Positions 7,584 through 16,488 of a stretch of 64,000 nucleotides of DNA are shown here, piece after piece. A model generated the notes under the pieces. The model did not search any database. It was not told where the DNA came from and worked only from the letters and a program-made list of their open reading frames with translations. Numbering within the stretch: the stretch's first letter is position 1; every line of letters begins with the position of its first letter. The DNA lies in the NCBI GenBank assembly GCA_964251665.1, contig CAXUKO010000002.1, positions 186,001 to 250,000 of the forward strand, written 5' to 3'. The position numbers were made by a program, and so were the translations under genes. The stretch is from JBBQLG01 sp964251665. Its GTDB lineage: Bacteria; Bacteroidota; Bacteroidia; Cytophagales; Spirosomataceae.

Positions 7584-9332
7584 GTGTACCCGTCGACTCA
7601 ACTATTGCGCACCCTACCGTTTCTGGCTGGTGGAGTACTGACAGCCTTTCTGGCAGCCGCACAGACACTCCCTGTTGGTGGACTATTGTACGATAAACTG
7701 GCCGCAGCCCAACAGGGATACCGGGTTGCTATGGCCACCGGCGATTCGCTGAACGTAGCCGAAGTCTGCTATAAACTGGGCAAATGTTACAGTGGTATTG
7801 GCGATTATGTAACCGCGCACGCCTGGTTTATCCGGTCGCTGCGGATACGTGAACCACTGGGATACTCGGAAAGCATCGGCAGAACCTACCTGCGCACGGC
7901 GGAGAATCGGATACGGCAAAATCAGTATCAGGAAGCGATGCGCGACGTTCGCCGGGCCGTTGTTAATTTTCAGCATAGCCAGTCCCGGCATGGAATGATG
8001 AGTGCTGATATTGTGCTGGCCAGTGTCTATGAACTGGGGTGGCAACTAAATCATGAAAAGTCCGGTGTCGCAGCGGCCGTTTCGCTGGACAGTTCTCTGT
8101 ACTACTTCCGGCGGGCAGAACGACTGGCCCTGGCTTTAAATAAACCGTATGATGTTGCCAACGTATATGCGTGTATGGGACGGGCCATTGCGTTACGAGA
8201 TGGTAAGCAGGCCATTCCCTATCTGGAAAAATCGTATCTGATCAACCTTAGTGAGAATTCGCCATACGGTATCATTAACAGTTTGCAGCAATTAGCTACG
8301 TGTTACCTGGCCATTGGAGAACCTCGAACCGCTAAAAAGTGGCTGGACAAGGCAACCTATGTGCGTGATACAGCCCGACACGGTGAGTATGGGCAAAATA
8401 GAGTGCTCGAAGAGACCTACGCGAAAATCTATGAGCAAACCGGTCAGTGGCAACAGGCTTTCGTGCATCAGCGTAACTACTATAGGTTTCAGGTAGCTAC
8501 GCTGGAGGAAGACCGGGCCGGTGCCATTTCCCGGATGACCATGCGTTACGACAACGAAAAGAAAGAAGCACAACTTAGGGCACAACAGCAGGAGCTAGCC
8601 CTGCGCCACGAAAATCTCAAGGTCCAGCAACGGCTTACATTCATGTCAACGCTGTCATTTATACTGACCGGTGTAGCCTGCATAGTTTTTTACTGGTTGT
8701 TCAAAAAATATAGACGGATTAGTGAGCATAATGCCAAACTGGTGAAAGAACAGAATCACCGGGTCAAGAACAACCTGCAATCCATCACGAGTCTGCTCAG
8801 CCTGCAATTTAACCGGCTAATAGACCCGGTGGCAAAGCAGGCTGTTGAAGAAAGTCTGCTACGGGTAGAAGCGATGGCCCTGGTTCATCAACGGCTGTAT
8901 GATGGCGACCGTCTGGTAGAGATTGCTGTGAATCAATTCATTCCTGAACTGGTAGAGGGTGTACTGCGGAGCTACAGTTTGGGGAACGTTCGACCGACCT
9001 ATAGTCTCAGCCCAGTCTGGATCGATGCCGACGTGGCCATCAATATAGGACTCTTACTGAACGAACTCGTTACTAATTCCTGCAAATATGCCTTGCCTTT
9101 TTGCCCACAACCTGCTCTGAACGTAGGATTTCAGGATGTAAACGGTCGTTTTAGGGTCTGGGTAACGGATAATGGGCCCGGGTTTGTCCCCTCGTCAAAA
9201 AGCAGCTCATTCGGTATGAAACTGATTGCCATGATAACCGAGAAACTAAAAGGTAAAGGCATTTTCAGTACGAAGAATGGTAGCCGGTTTACGCTATCAT
9301 TTGATCCTCAAGTACTAACAAAGCGATATTAA
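7584..9332 (+). CDS. TPR-containing sensor histidine kinase (HisKA_2 type)
   Basis: A 582-residue kinase that begins with GTG. The N-terminus is a signal or signal-anchor (LLRTLPFLAGGVLTAFLAAAQ). Residues about 30-310 form tetratricopeptide repeats (VCYKLGKCYSGIGDY, YDVANVYACMGRAIAL, YGIINSLQQLATCYLAIGEP), predicted periplasmic. A coiled segment at about 310-350 leads to a transmembrane helix (residues about 353-371, FMSTLSFILTGVACIVFYW). The dimerisation domain has EQNHRVKNNLQSITSLLSLQ with phosphoacceptor His392, the HisKA_2 signature. The ATPase domain follows with ELVTNSCKYA (N box) and VTDNGPGF (G1 box). The LytTR regulator 39 bases downstream is the likely partner. The stimulus sensed by the TPRs is unknown. 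Confidence 0.9.
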   Translation: MYPSTQLLRTLPFLAGGVLTAFLAAAQTLPVGGLLYDKLAAAQQGYRVAMATGDSLNVAEVCYKLGKCYSGIGDYVTAHAWFIRSLRIREPLGYSESIGRTYLRTAENRIRQNQYQEAMRDVRRAVVNFQHSQSRHGMMSADIVLASVYELGWQLNHEKSGVAAAVSLDSSLYYFRRAERLALALNKPYDVANVYACMGRAIALRDGKQAIPYLEKSYLINLSENSPYGIINSLQQLATCYLAIGEPRTAKKWLDKATYVRDTARHGEYGQNRVLEETYAKIYEQTGQWQQAFVHQRNYYRFQVATLEEDRAGAISRMTMRYDNEKKEAQLRAQQQELALRHENLKVQQRLTFMSTLSFILTGVACIVFYWLFKKYRRISEHNAKLVKEQNHRVKNNLQSITSLLSLQFNRLIDPVAKQAVEESLLRVEAMALVHQRLYDGDRLVEIAVNQFIPELVEGVLRSYSLGNVRPTYSLSPVWIDADVAINIGLLLNELVTNSCKYALPFCPQPALNVGFQDVNGRFRVWVTDNGPGFVPSSKSSSFGMKLIAMITEKLKGKGIFSTKNGSRFTLSFDPQVLTKRY

Positions 9333-9371
9333 CTCATTATTAGCCACACCTTCTGAACCTGCGAAACCCGG

Positions 9372-10130
9372 ATGGAAACACCATTACGTATTCTTATTGT
9401 AGAAGACGATCTGTTCATGGCCACCGACATTGAGGAAAGTCTGGTAAAGGCTGGTTATATTATCTCCGGTAAGGCGAACAGTTACGAAACTGCTGTGCAT
9501 AGTATGAAACAAAGCCAGCCCGATTTGGTGCTGGTGGATATTGCACTCGATGGCCCGGCCGATGGTATTGTTACCGTAAAGGAACTGATGCGTATCAAAT
9601 GGGTACCTGTCATTTATTTGACGGGAAACTCAGAGACGGATACGTTTAACCGCGCTAAAAGTACGTTTCCGGCTGCTTTTTTGCACAAACCATTTCGGGT
9701 GCGGGAGGTGTCGGCTCAGATTGAGTTGGCCATGCATAATTTTTATGCGGGTACTATTGCCGGTGCCCCTGACCTGCCCGACCATACTTTTTTGCCAACT
9801 GGCAGCGGCTATATTCGGGTAATTAAATCAGAAATTCGATTCCTTAAGGCAGACCGGAGCAACAGCGAACTGTTTCTTACCCTGGCCGGGTTTCAACGAA
9901 TTTTTCTGGCCAAACCCTACCAGCCTATTACTATATCGCTTAATCTAGGCAAGCTATTGCCCTATCTATCGCCCGATTTTTACCAGTTATCCCGGTCATT
10001 GGTTATCAACCTTAGTCAGCTTGATCGCATCGAATCGAATCTGCTTTACATTGACTCATACAAGATTACTATACCCGAGGGAGCCCGAAAACCGCTCCTT
10101 GACCGGTTGAAGGTCATTAAGACCCGGTAA
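9372..10130 (+). CDS. Response regulator, REC + LytTR DNA-binding domain
   Basis: A 252-residue response regulator. The receiver domain spans about residues 6-125, with the acidic pair Glu11-Asp12-Asp13, the phosphoacceptor Asp56 (LVLVDIALDG), Thr84-Gly85 (YLTGNS) and Lys106 (FLHKPF). The LytTR domain at about 150-250 begins IRVIKSEIRFLKADRSNSEL and ends with RSLVINLSQLDRIES, the usual recognition part of this fold. It lies directly after the HisKA_2 kinase gene with the same orientation, so the two form a two-component pair. LytTR regulators normally bind paired direct repeats upstream of target genes; no target can be named here. Confidence 0.92.
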   Translation: METPLRILIVEDDLFMATDIEESLVKAGYIISGKANSYETAVHSMKQSQPDLVLVDIALDGPADGIVTVKELMRIKWVPVIYLTGNSETDTFNRAKSTFPAAFLHKPFRVREVSAQIELAMHNFYAGTIAGAPDLPDHTFLPTGSGYIRVIKSEIRFLKADRSNSELFLTLAGFQRIFLAKPYQPITISLNLGKLLPYLSPDFYQLSRSLVINLSQLDRIESNLLYIDSYKITIPEGARKPLLDRLKVIKTR

Positions 10131-10161
10131 GCGTTTTATCAACTCTCTTTCCTGACACACC

Positions 10162-12012
10162 ATGAACCTACGTTTACTTTGTCTGCTTTTGCTTTGTCTG
10201 CCCGGCTTATCGATAGGGTGTTTATCGGCACTGGCACAGAGCAGTCCGCATCTGGTCGACTCGCTGAAAAAGCAGGCCAAGCAGTACGTCAAAAAAGATT
10301 CGTTGCGGGTAAACACACTTGTGAGCTTAGCCGATGCGCTGATCACTGTTGCGCCCGACGAGGCTATGCAGTATGCTAACGAAGCAGAACAACTCGCCGA
10401 AGAAATCAGGTCACCAATGGGCATTGCGGCTGCCTACCGGCAAAAAGCAAATCTTTATTACCTGCTGACGGATTACAGCCGCGCAATCGATTACAACTAT
10501 AAGGCACTTAAAGCTGCGGAAAATCTGAAAAAGAACAACAAGGGCAGTACGTTATTCGTAGCGATGGTTCAGAACAATTTAGGCACTATTTATTTGGCGA
10601 TGCAGCAGTACGATAATGCCATTGCCAGTTTCACCAACTATCTGGCCGTTGTGAAGAAACTGAATGATCCAACGCTTCGGCGTGAAGAATCGATGGCACT
10701 ACTAAACATTGGAGTGACCTATTCCTACACAAAGGCGTACCAGAAATCGCTGGATTTCACCAATCGTAGTCTTGCTATCGCAGAAGTTGATAAGGATTAC
10801 CAACTGGCAGCTTATGATCTGGCAACGCAGGGTGTTGTTTACACTGGTCTAAAAAAGGCACAGTCGGCCATTGACGTTTACACAAAGGGAATTGCTTATG
10901 CCGATAAGGCTGGCGATCTAAGTATAAAGTCCCGTTGTCTTGGCGGGTTAGGCGATACTTACTTTGACCTGAAGCAGTACCTTAAATCAGAAGTGTATGC
11001 AAAACAGGCATATCAACTCGCTAAAGAACTAAAAGCCCTTGAGCTCCAGCGTGAGATTACGCAGTTGCTGACATACGTCTATATCGCCCAGAAAAATAGC
11101 CCAAAGGCAGCTTCGTATCTGGAAACTTCGCTGGCCCTGCGCGATAGCATCCTTAATGACGATAAGAAAACCGAAATTACCCGCCGGGAGGAACGCTTCG
11201 CCCAAGAAAAGCACGAAGCCGTACTGAACGCTCAGCATACCGCAGAAATCAAACAGAAGCAAACGGAACGCAATGCGCTGGCAGGCGGAGCCAGTTTGCT
11301 AATACTGGCATCGGGGATAAGTTTTATATTTTACAAACGCAAACGTGATGCCGATGCCCGACTTAAAGCGGAGCAGTTCAACACTCAAATATCGGATACT
11401 GAACTCAAAGTGCTACGCTCGCAAATTGACCCTCACTTTATTTTTAATGCGCTCAACTCAATCAGTAACTACGTCCTAAGTAATGACCCGTTCACGGCTG
11501 ATCGCTACCTGACCAAATTTGCCACCTTAATGCGGTCCATCCTCAATAACTCCGACCGTCCGGAAGTGCCATTAGCCGAGGATATCGAATCGCTCGAACT
11601 GTACATGCAACTCGAACAGTTACGGCTCAATCACCGATTTACGTATACCATCGACGTCGACCCTGCTCTTGACCAGCAACGGACCCTGATTCCACCCCTG
11701 TTACTCCAACCTTTCGTTGAAAACAGCATCTGGCATGGGCTGTCCACTAAAGAGTCGGGTGGTCTGTTAACCATTCGGATTCGGAAAGACGACGACATGA
11801 TGGTCTGTATCGTTGCGGACAATGGGATTGGACGCGAAAAATCGGTTCTGATAAAAGGTAACAGACCGGCGCGCAAATCGCGCGGGATGAGCATTACCCA
11901 AGCGAGAATCGAGATCATCAATCAACTCAAAAAAGCGAACGGATTTATACAACTATCCGATCTAAGCGAAGGAACCCAGGTGGCTGTCTCCCTACCGTTG
12001 GCTATTGCCTGA
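10162..12012 (+). CDS. TPR-containing LytS/YehU-type sensor histidine kinase
   Basis: A 616-residue protein with a signal peptide (LLCLLLLCLPGLSIGCLSALAQ). TPR units fill about 60-330 (AYRQKANLYYLLTDYSRAID, AMVQNNLGTIYLAMQQYDNA, SRCLGGLGDTYFDLKQYLKS). A coiled stretch then a transmembrane helix (about 373-393, ALAGGASLLILASGISFIFY) carry the signal inside. The kinase domain is of the His_kinase family (PF06580): LRSQIDPHFIFNALNSISNY with His425 as phosphoacceptor, then an HATPase region with LLQPFVENSIWHGL and VADNGIGR. This family usually signals to LytTR regulators, and one follows immediately. The kinase stop and an alternative upstream start of the regulator overlap, suggesting translational coupling or simply tight packing. 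Confidence 0.93.
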   Translation: MNLRLLCLLLLCLPGLSIGCLSALAQSSPHLVDSLKKQAKQYVKKDSLRVNTLVSLADALITVAPDEAMQYANEAEQLAEEIRSPMGIAAAYRQKANLYYLLTDYSRAIDYNYKALKAAENLKKNNKGSTLFVAMVQNNLGTIYLAMQQYDNAIASFTNYLAVVKKLNDPTLRREESMALLNIGVTYSYTKAYQKSLDFTNRSLAIAEVDKDYQLAAYDLATQGVVYTGLKKAQSAIDVYTKGIAYADKAGDLSIKSRCLGGLGDTYFDLKQYLKSEVYAKQAYQLAKELKALELQREITQLLTYVYIAQKNSPKAASYLETSLALRDSILNDDKKTEITRREERFAQEKHEAVLNAQHTAEIKQKQTERNALAGGASLLILASGISFIFYKRKRDADARLKAEQFNTQISDTELKVLRSQIDPHFIFNALNSISNYVLSNDPFTADRYLTKFATLMRSILNNSDRPEVPLAEDIESLELYMQLEQLRLNHRFTYTIDVDPALDQQRTLIPPLLLQPFVENSIWHGLSTKESGGLLTIRIRKDDDMMVCIVADNGIGREKSVLIKGNRPARKSRGMSITQARIEIINQLKKANGFIQLSDLSEGTQVAVSLPLAIA

Positions 12013-12040
12013 TTGGTTTACACTTAACCCTCCTGAAGTC

Positions 12041-12811
12041 ATGCTGAAAACAATTCTGATTGATGACGAAAATCTTTGCCTCAACCGGCTAAAAATTATG
12101 CTTGCTCATTATTGTCCAACTTCTATTACCGTAGTTGGCGAGTGCCAGACTGTTGAATCAGCCTTAACCGCTATTGAGACTTATAGCCCCGATTTGATTT
12201 TCTTGGACGTACAGTTAGGGAGTAAAACCGGGTTTGATTTATTGGGTGGTGTTACTCAGATAAATTTCGACGTTATCTTCAGCACGGCTCACGATGAATA
12301 TGCGTTACGCGCCTTCCAGGCCGACGCCGTCGACTACTTGCTTAAACCTATTGATGCCGATAAACTAAAAAAAGCAGTGGGGAAAGTACTCGCCCGGTCG
12401 CCCAGGGATCGGATCGAACACCAAAGTCAGTTAACACAATCCGTCGATAATCGTGATCGACAGGTTAAACGTATTGGCCTCCCAGTTGGGAGTGGACTGA
12501 CATTTATTGAAGTGGAGGATATTGTGTACTGCACCTGCGATGAGGGCCGCATCAAGTTTTTTGGAGTTAGAGAAAAAGGCCAAACGAATCTGTTGGGTGT
12601 CGATTATAATACGTTGACTAACTACGAAGAAAGTTTGAATAAATCTGGTTTCTGCCGGATTCATGATTCCTGTCTGATCAATATGGCTTATCTGAAATCG
12701 TATATAAATGGACGGGGCGGGCAGGCAGAAATGAAGGATGGCACAACACTGAATGTCTCAAATCAGCGTAAAGCGGAGTTTATCAGGCGTATACGGTCGG
12801 GCATATTTTAA
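12041..12811 (+). CDS. Response regulator, REC + LytTR domain
   Basis: I choose the ATG at 12041, which starts directly at the receiver domain (MLKTILIDDENLCLNRLKIM) and leaves a 28-base gap after the kinase; a TTG at 12005 in the same frame would add 12 atypical residues. The product is 256 residues. The receiver has Asp8-Asp9, phosphoacceptor Asp56 (LIFLDVQLG), and LLKPID with the conserved Lys. The LytTR domain covers about 145-250, from IGLPVGSGLTFIEVEDIVYC through FCRIHDSCLINMAYLKSY. It is the obvious partner of the LytS-type kinase upstream. Two such kinase-regulator pairs in tandem suggest an ancient duplication of the concept, although the two kinases belong to different families. Confidence 0.92.
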   Translation: MLKTILIDDENLCLNRLKIMLAHYCPTSITVVGECQTVESALTAIETYSPDLIFLDVQLGSKTGFDLLGGVTQINFDVIFSTAHDEYALRAFQADAVDYLLKPIDADKLKKAVGKVLARSPRDRIEHQSQLTQSVDNRDRQVKRIGLPVGSGLTFIEVEDIVYCTCDEGRIKFFGVREKGQTNLLGVDYNTLTNYEESLNKSGFCRIHDSCLINMAYLKSYINGRGGQAEMKDGTTLNVSNQRKAEFIRRIRSGIF

Positions 12812-12853
12812 TACAACGGGGTATGCACTGATAATTTTATAACAACCTGGTAG

Positions 12854-13199
12854 ATGCCAACGCTTTAAAAAACAATTCGTTTGCGTCTACACCGGCGCGG
12901 CTTCCATCTGATTACCGATCTTATTGAGCGGGAACTTACCGAAATTCATCAACTCGAAGTCGGGTTGCTGCACGTATTCATTCAGCATACCTCTGCCAGT
13001 TTGACGATAAACCGAATCGTCGGACCGTGAAAACGCCGATCCAACGGTAAGACAGGATTTTGACCGGGCCGTCGATACGGAGTCATTTTAACCGGATGGT
13101 ACCCGGGAACGCGCCGTACTACCGACATAATTCTGAGGGGTCTGATGACCGTAACGACGGACCGATGCCTGCTCACCTGAAGGCCTTCGGTGAGTAATG
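12854..13199 (+). pseudogene. yjbQ: Decayed YjbQ / UPF0047 gene
   Basis: Reading the plus strand in three successive frames restores most of a UPF0047 protein (YjbQ, described as having thiamin phosphate synthase activity). ATG at 12854 gives MPTL, then a stop at 12866 where the family has Gln. The same frame continues with KTIRLRLHRRGFHLITD and LLHVFIQHTSASLTINR. A frameshift near 13026 leads to ENADPTVRQDFDRAVDTES, and a second near 13083 to HFNRMVPGNAPYYRHNSEG, then MPAHLKAFGE and a stop at 13199. The conserved family landmarks (RGFHLIT, HTSASLTIN, NADPTVR, MPAHLKA) are all present in order. The C-terminal 40 or so residues of the family are missing. One nonsense and two frameshift changes make it non-functional. 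Assembly error cannot explain three separate lesions easily. Confidence 0.85.
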
Positions 13200-13207
13200 C
13201 CCTTCGC

Positions 13208-13234
13208 TTTTGTTCCTTAAAATCAGTAAATTTG
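13208..13234 (+). promoter_or_regulatory. Possible mutS promoter
   Basis: TAAATTTG at 13227-13234 matches the Bacteroidota -7 element TAnnTTTG. The nearest upstream TTG lies at 13210-13212, giving a spacer of only 14 bases, shorter than the usual 17-23. If used, transcription would begin near 13241, which excludes a mutS start at 13210 and favours the GTG at 13258. Confidence 0.3.
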
Positions 13235-13257
13235 TCTACACTCAATTACCTCGGTCA

Positions 13258-15927
13258 GTGAAGACAGCGACACCCGATAAAGCTACTAAAAAAGTAACGG
13301 AAACGCCGTTGAATCGGCAATACAACCAGATTAAGGCCAAGTATCCCGGTGCCCTGCTCCTATTCCGGGTGGGCGATTTCTACGAAACATTCGGCGAAGA
13401 TGCCGTCAAAACCAGTAAGATTCTGGGCATCACGCTTACCAAACGGAACAACGGCGGAGCCAATGAAGAACTGGCCGGTTTTCCGCATCATTCCCTCGAT
13501 ACACACCTGCCGAAACTCGTCCGGGCGGGCGAACGCGTAGCTATCTGCGACCAGCTCGAAGACCCGGCTCAGGCCAAAGGCATTGTCCGGCGGGGGGTAA
13601 CCGAACTGGTAACGCCTGGTGTGTCGTTCAATGATAACGTGCTGGATACCCGGCGTAACAATTACCTGGCAGCCATTCAGTTCACCAAAACCGATGAGTT
13701 TGGTATCGCCTTTCTGGACATCTCGACAGGAGAGTTTCTGGCGTCGCAGGGTAATGCGGCTTACGTAGATAAACTGTTGCAGAGCTTCAACCCATCGGAA
13801 GTGCTGTACTGCAAAAAGAACCGGCAGGAGTTCGGAGAACTATTCGGCGATAAATTCCATACCTACACGCTCGATGACTGGGCATTTACCTACGACTTCG
13901 GTTATAATTTCCTGAAACAGCATTTTCAGACGACTTCGCTGAAAGGCTTTGGGATAGAGGGACTTCCCGATGGCATCATTGCCGCTGGTGTCATTCTACA
14001 TTACCTCAACGAAACCGAGCACAAAGACCTACAGCACATCACGCGGGTAACGAGGCTGGAAGAAGACCGGTACGTCTGGCTGGATCGCTTCACCATCCGT
14101 AACCTCGAGCTGGTGAACGCTCAGCAGGAGGGGGGCGTACCGCTGATTCAGATTCTTGACCAGACGGTAACGCCGATGGGCGCGCGCCTGCTGCGAAAGT
14201 GGTTGAACCTGCCGCTGAAAGAGAAATCGCTGATTGATGAGCGGCTTAACCTTGTCGAGTTACTTAAAGACGACGCCGACCTGCTGGACCTGCTGATTGG
14301 GCATTTAAAGCAGATTGGTGATCTGGAGCGATTGATCTCGAAGGTAGCCGTTCGGCGGATTAGTCCCCGTGACATGGTGCAGTTGAAACGCTCGCTCCAA
14401 CACATTCTGCCCATTAAGGAAGAACTGATTACGGCCTTAAATCAGGAGCCGGATAGTCCGTCCCGGAGTGCCGTATCACTAAAGAAATACGCTGACCAGC
14501 TCAACCCGGTCTCGTTTCTCATCGACCGTATCGAAGCCGAACTCCGCGATGATGTGCCCGTACTATCGAATCAGGGAGGGATGATTAAATCGGGTATCAA
14601 TGCCGAACTGGATGCCCTGACGGCTATTGCGTATTCGGGCAAAGATTACCTGCTCCAGTTGCAGGATCGCGAGATTCAGCGAACCGGTATTACATCGCTC
14701 AAGATTGCTTACAACAAGGTGTTTGGTTATTACCTCGAAGTGACTAACGCCCACAAAAACCGCGTGCCCGACGACTGGATCAGGAAGCAGACGCTGGTGA
14801 ATGCCGAGCGGTACATTACGCCCGAACTGAAGGAGTACGAGGATAAAATCCTGAACGCCGAGGAGCAGATCTTTACCATTGAGGCCCGGATGTACAACGA
14901 CCTGATGGTGGCCGCTGGCGAGTACGTTGGCGCTATCCAGCAGAACGCCCGGGTCATATCGGTACTCGACGTACTGGCGTCGTTTGCCCGCGTGGCGGTT
15001 CGGAACCGGTACGTCAGACCGGTGCTCAATGAGAGTAAGGTGCTTGATATCAAAGACGGCCGGCACCCGGTGATCGAGCAGCAACTGCCGCCGGGGGAGC
15101 CCTACGTGCCGAATGATATTTACCTCGACGACGAAACCCAGCAGATCATCATCATTACCGGGCCGAACATGGCAGGTAAATCAGCTTTACTGCGGCAAAC
15201 GGCCCTGATTGTGCTCATGGCCCAGTCGGGTAGCTTTGTGCCGGCGTCATCGGCAGAGATCGGTATTGTCGATAAGATATTCACGCGGGTAGGCGCGTCG
15301 GATAACCTCTCGCGGGGCGAATCCACGTTTATGGTCGAGATGACCGAAACGGCCAGTATTCTGAATAACCTCAGCGAGCGGAGCTTAGTGCTGATGGACG
15401 AGATCGGGCGGGGAACGAGTACGTACGATGGCGTGTCAATAGCCTGGTCGATTGCCGAGTACCTGCATAATCACTCCAATTGCCGACCTAAAACGCTGTT
15501 TGCGACGCACTATCACGAGTTGAACGACCTGGCGAATGACCTGCCTCGGGTAAAGAACTTCAACGTGTCGGTCAAGGAGTCGGGCAATAAGGTGATTTTC
15601 ATGCGGACGCTGAAACCCGGCGGTTCTGAGCACAGCTTCGGGATTCATGTCGCGCAGATGGCCGGGATGCCGGGTACGATTGTGAGCCGGGCGAATCAGA
15701 TTCTGGCTAAATTAGAATCGTCGCATGAGCGGGAGAACAATAAAGAGCGTATTAAGGAGGCCGGGCCGGAAATCAATCAGGAGCGGGAAATTGCCCTGCG
15801 TATTATTGAAGCAGGCGACCCCAAATCCGACGCCATCAAGGAGAAGCTGCGGGCCATCGACGTGAACCGCCTAACCCCGATTGAAGCGTTGTTAAAGTTG
15901 AATGAGCTGATGATGCTGGTGGAATAA
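13258..15927 (+). CDS. mutS: DNA mismatch repair protein MutS
   Basis: MutS recognises base mismatches and small loops and recruits MutL. I start at GTG 13258 (VKTATPDKATKK), giving 889 residues; a TTG at 13210 is also in frame but would overlap a likely -7 promoter element. The mismatch-binding domain carries LLFRVGDFYETFGEDA, including the Phe-x-Glu that stacks on the mismatch. The connector, core and clamp domains follow (about 120-560). The ATPase has Walker A in ITGPNMAGKSALLRQ, a signature with LMDEIGRGTSTYDG (Walker B) and FATHYHEL. The C-terminal region has HxAQMAGMP and a dimerisation tail. Length and motifs are complete. Downstream, 28 bases separate it from an antitoxin gene. Confidence 0.98.
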   Translation: MKTATPDKATKKVTETPLNRQYNQIKAKYPGALLLFRVGDFYETFGEDAVKTSKILGITLTKRNNGGANEELAGFPHHSLDTHLPKLVRAGERVAICDQLEDPAQAKGIVRRGVTELVTPGVSFNDNVLDTRRNNYLAAIQFTKTDEFGIAFLDISTGEFLASQGNAAYVDKLLQSFNPSEVLYCKKNRQEFGELFGDKFHTYTLDDWAFTYDFGYNFLKQHFQTTSLKGFGIEGLPDGIIAAGVILHYLNETEHKDLQHITRVTRLEEDRYVWLDRFTIRNLELVNAQQEGGVPLIQILDQTVTPMGARLLRKWLNLPLKEKSLIDERLNLVELLKDDADLLDLLIGHLKQIGDLERLISKVAVRRISPRDMVQLKRSLQHILPIKEELITALNQEPDSPSRSAVSLKKYADQLNPVSFLIDRIEAELRDDVPVLSNQGGMIKSGINAELDALTAIAYSGKDYLLQLQDREIQRTGITSLKIAYNKVFGYYLEVTNAHKNRVPDDWIRKQTLVNAERYITPELKEYEDKILNAEEQIFTIEARMYNDLMVAAGEYVGAIQQNARVISVLDVLASFARVAVRNRYVRPVLNESKVLDIKDGRHPVIEQQLPPGEPYVPNDIYLDDETQQIIIITGPNMAGKSALLRQTALIVLMAQSGSFVPASSAEIGIVDKIFTRVGASDNLSRGESTFMVEMTETASILNNLSERSLVLMDEIGRGTSTYDGVSIAWSIAEYLHNHSNCRPKTLFATHYHELNDLANDLPRVKNFNVSVKESGNKVIFMRTLKPGGSEHSFGIHVAQMAGMPGTIVSRANQILAKLESSHERENNKERIKEAGPEINQEREIALRIIEAGDPKSDAIKEKLRAIDVNRLTPIEALLKLNELMMLVE

Positions 15928-15955
15928 TGGAAGACACTCATTAAACGTACAAAAA

Positions 15956-16162
15956 ATGGATAAGCTTATTCATCCCCAATACATTACCGACGAACAGGGG
16001 GTTCGTGTTTCGGTCGTGTTGCCCATCCAGCAATGGCAGCAACTGCTGGATGACCTCGATGAGTTAGAAGACATTCGACTCTACGATCAGGTGAAAGCCC
16101 GCAATGAGTCAACCATATCATTGACTGACTATCGTCAGAAACGTCAGCGAGCAGATGGTTGA
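15956..16162 (+). CDS. Antitoxin component of a type II toxin-antitoxin pair
   Basis: A 68-residue protein (MDKLIHPQYITDEQGVRVSV...). The first 30 residues form two strands with a turn, then a helix with QQWQQLLDDLDELEDIRLYD, and a charged C-terminal tail likely to wrap around the toxin. The pattern ITDEQGxRVSVVLPIxxWxxLL is widely seen in short Bacteroidota antitoxins of the Phd/YefM or RelB-like superfamily. The downstream toxin gene overlaps it by 8 bases, the usual order antitoxin then toxin. Antitoxins of this sort neutralise the toxin and repress their own promoter. The closest family name is inferred from context and length. Confidence 0.82.
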   Translation: MDKLIHPQYITDEQGVRVSVVLPIQQWQQLLDDLDELEDIRLYDQVKARNESTISLTDYRQKRQRADG

Positions 16163-16412
16163 TTATACGGTTGTCCTGACAAAAACTGCCCAAAAGCAAT
16201 TAGACAAATTACCGGATTCAATAGCCGCTAAATTACTCGATGCTATTGAAGAACTGGCTAAAAACCCTCGTCCGGAGGGGGCTAAAAAACTAAAAGGACG
16301 TTCAGGTTACCGTATCAGGCAGGGCGACTATCGAATTCTCTACGATATTAACGATGATGTGCTGATTGTTGAGGTAGTGGCTGTCGGCCACCGACGTGCT
16401 GTGTATGAGTAG
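16155..16412 (+). CDS. RelE/ParE-family toxin
   Basis: An 85-residue basic protein with the complete RelE fold pattern: VDYTVVLTKTAQKQLDKLP at the start, two helices (AAKLLDAIEELAKNP), then GAKKLKGRSGYRIRQGDYR, ILYDINDDVLIVEVVAVGHR and a short end. The sequence YRIRQGDYRILYDI with GHRRAVYE matches RelE-type ribosome-dependent mRNA interferases, where Arg and the C-terminal Tyr take part in cleavage. It overlaps the antitoxin gene by 8 bases. The product would stop translation if freed from the antitoxin. Whether it cleaves mRNA or acts like ParE on gyrase cannot be decided from sequence alone. A long inverted repeat ends the transcript. Confidence 0.9.
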   Translation: MVDYTVVLTKTAQKQLDKLPDSIAAKLLDAIEELAKNPRPEGAKKLKGRSGYRIRQGDYRILYDINDDVLIVEVVAVGHRRAVYE

Positions 16413-16414
16413 TA

Positions 16415-16481
16415 TTCAGTTCTATCCATGCAAAAGCCCCGCCTGACGTTCAGGCGGGGCTTTTGCATGGATAGAACTGAA
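16415..16481. terminator. Bidirectional terminator with 32-base perfect arms
   Basis: Arms 16415-16446 and 16450-16481 are exactly complementary, separated by CGT. The core GCCCCGCCTGA/TCAGGCGGGGC is flanked by AAAA on the left and TTTT on the right, so a hairpin plus U-tract forms in both directions. It lies between the convergent toxin and SusD genes. Arms continue well beyond the usual terminator stem. Confidence 0.9.
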
Positions 16482-16488
16482 AGAATGA

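Noticed and set aside
13210..13257. TTG start of mutS at 13210
   Set aside because: A likely -7 promoter element lies inside this extension, and GTG at 13258 gives an N-terminus that fits the family better.
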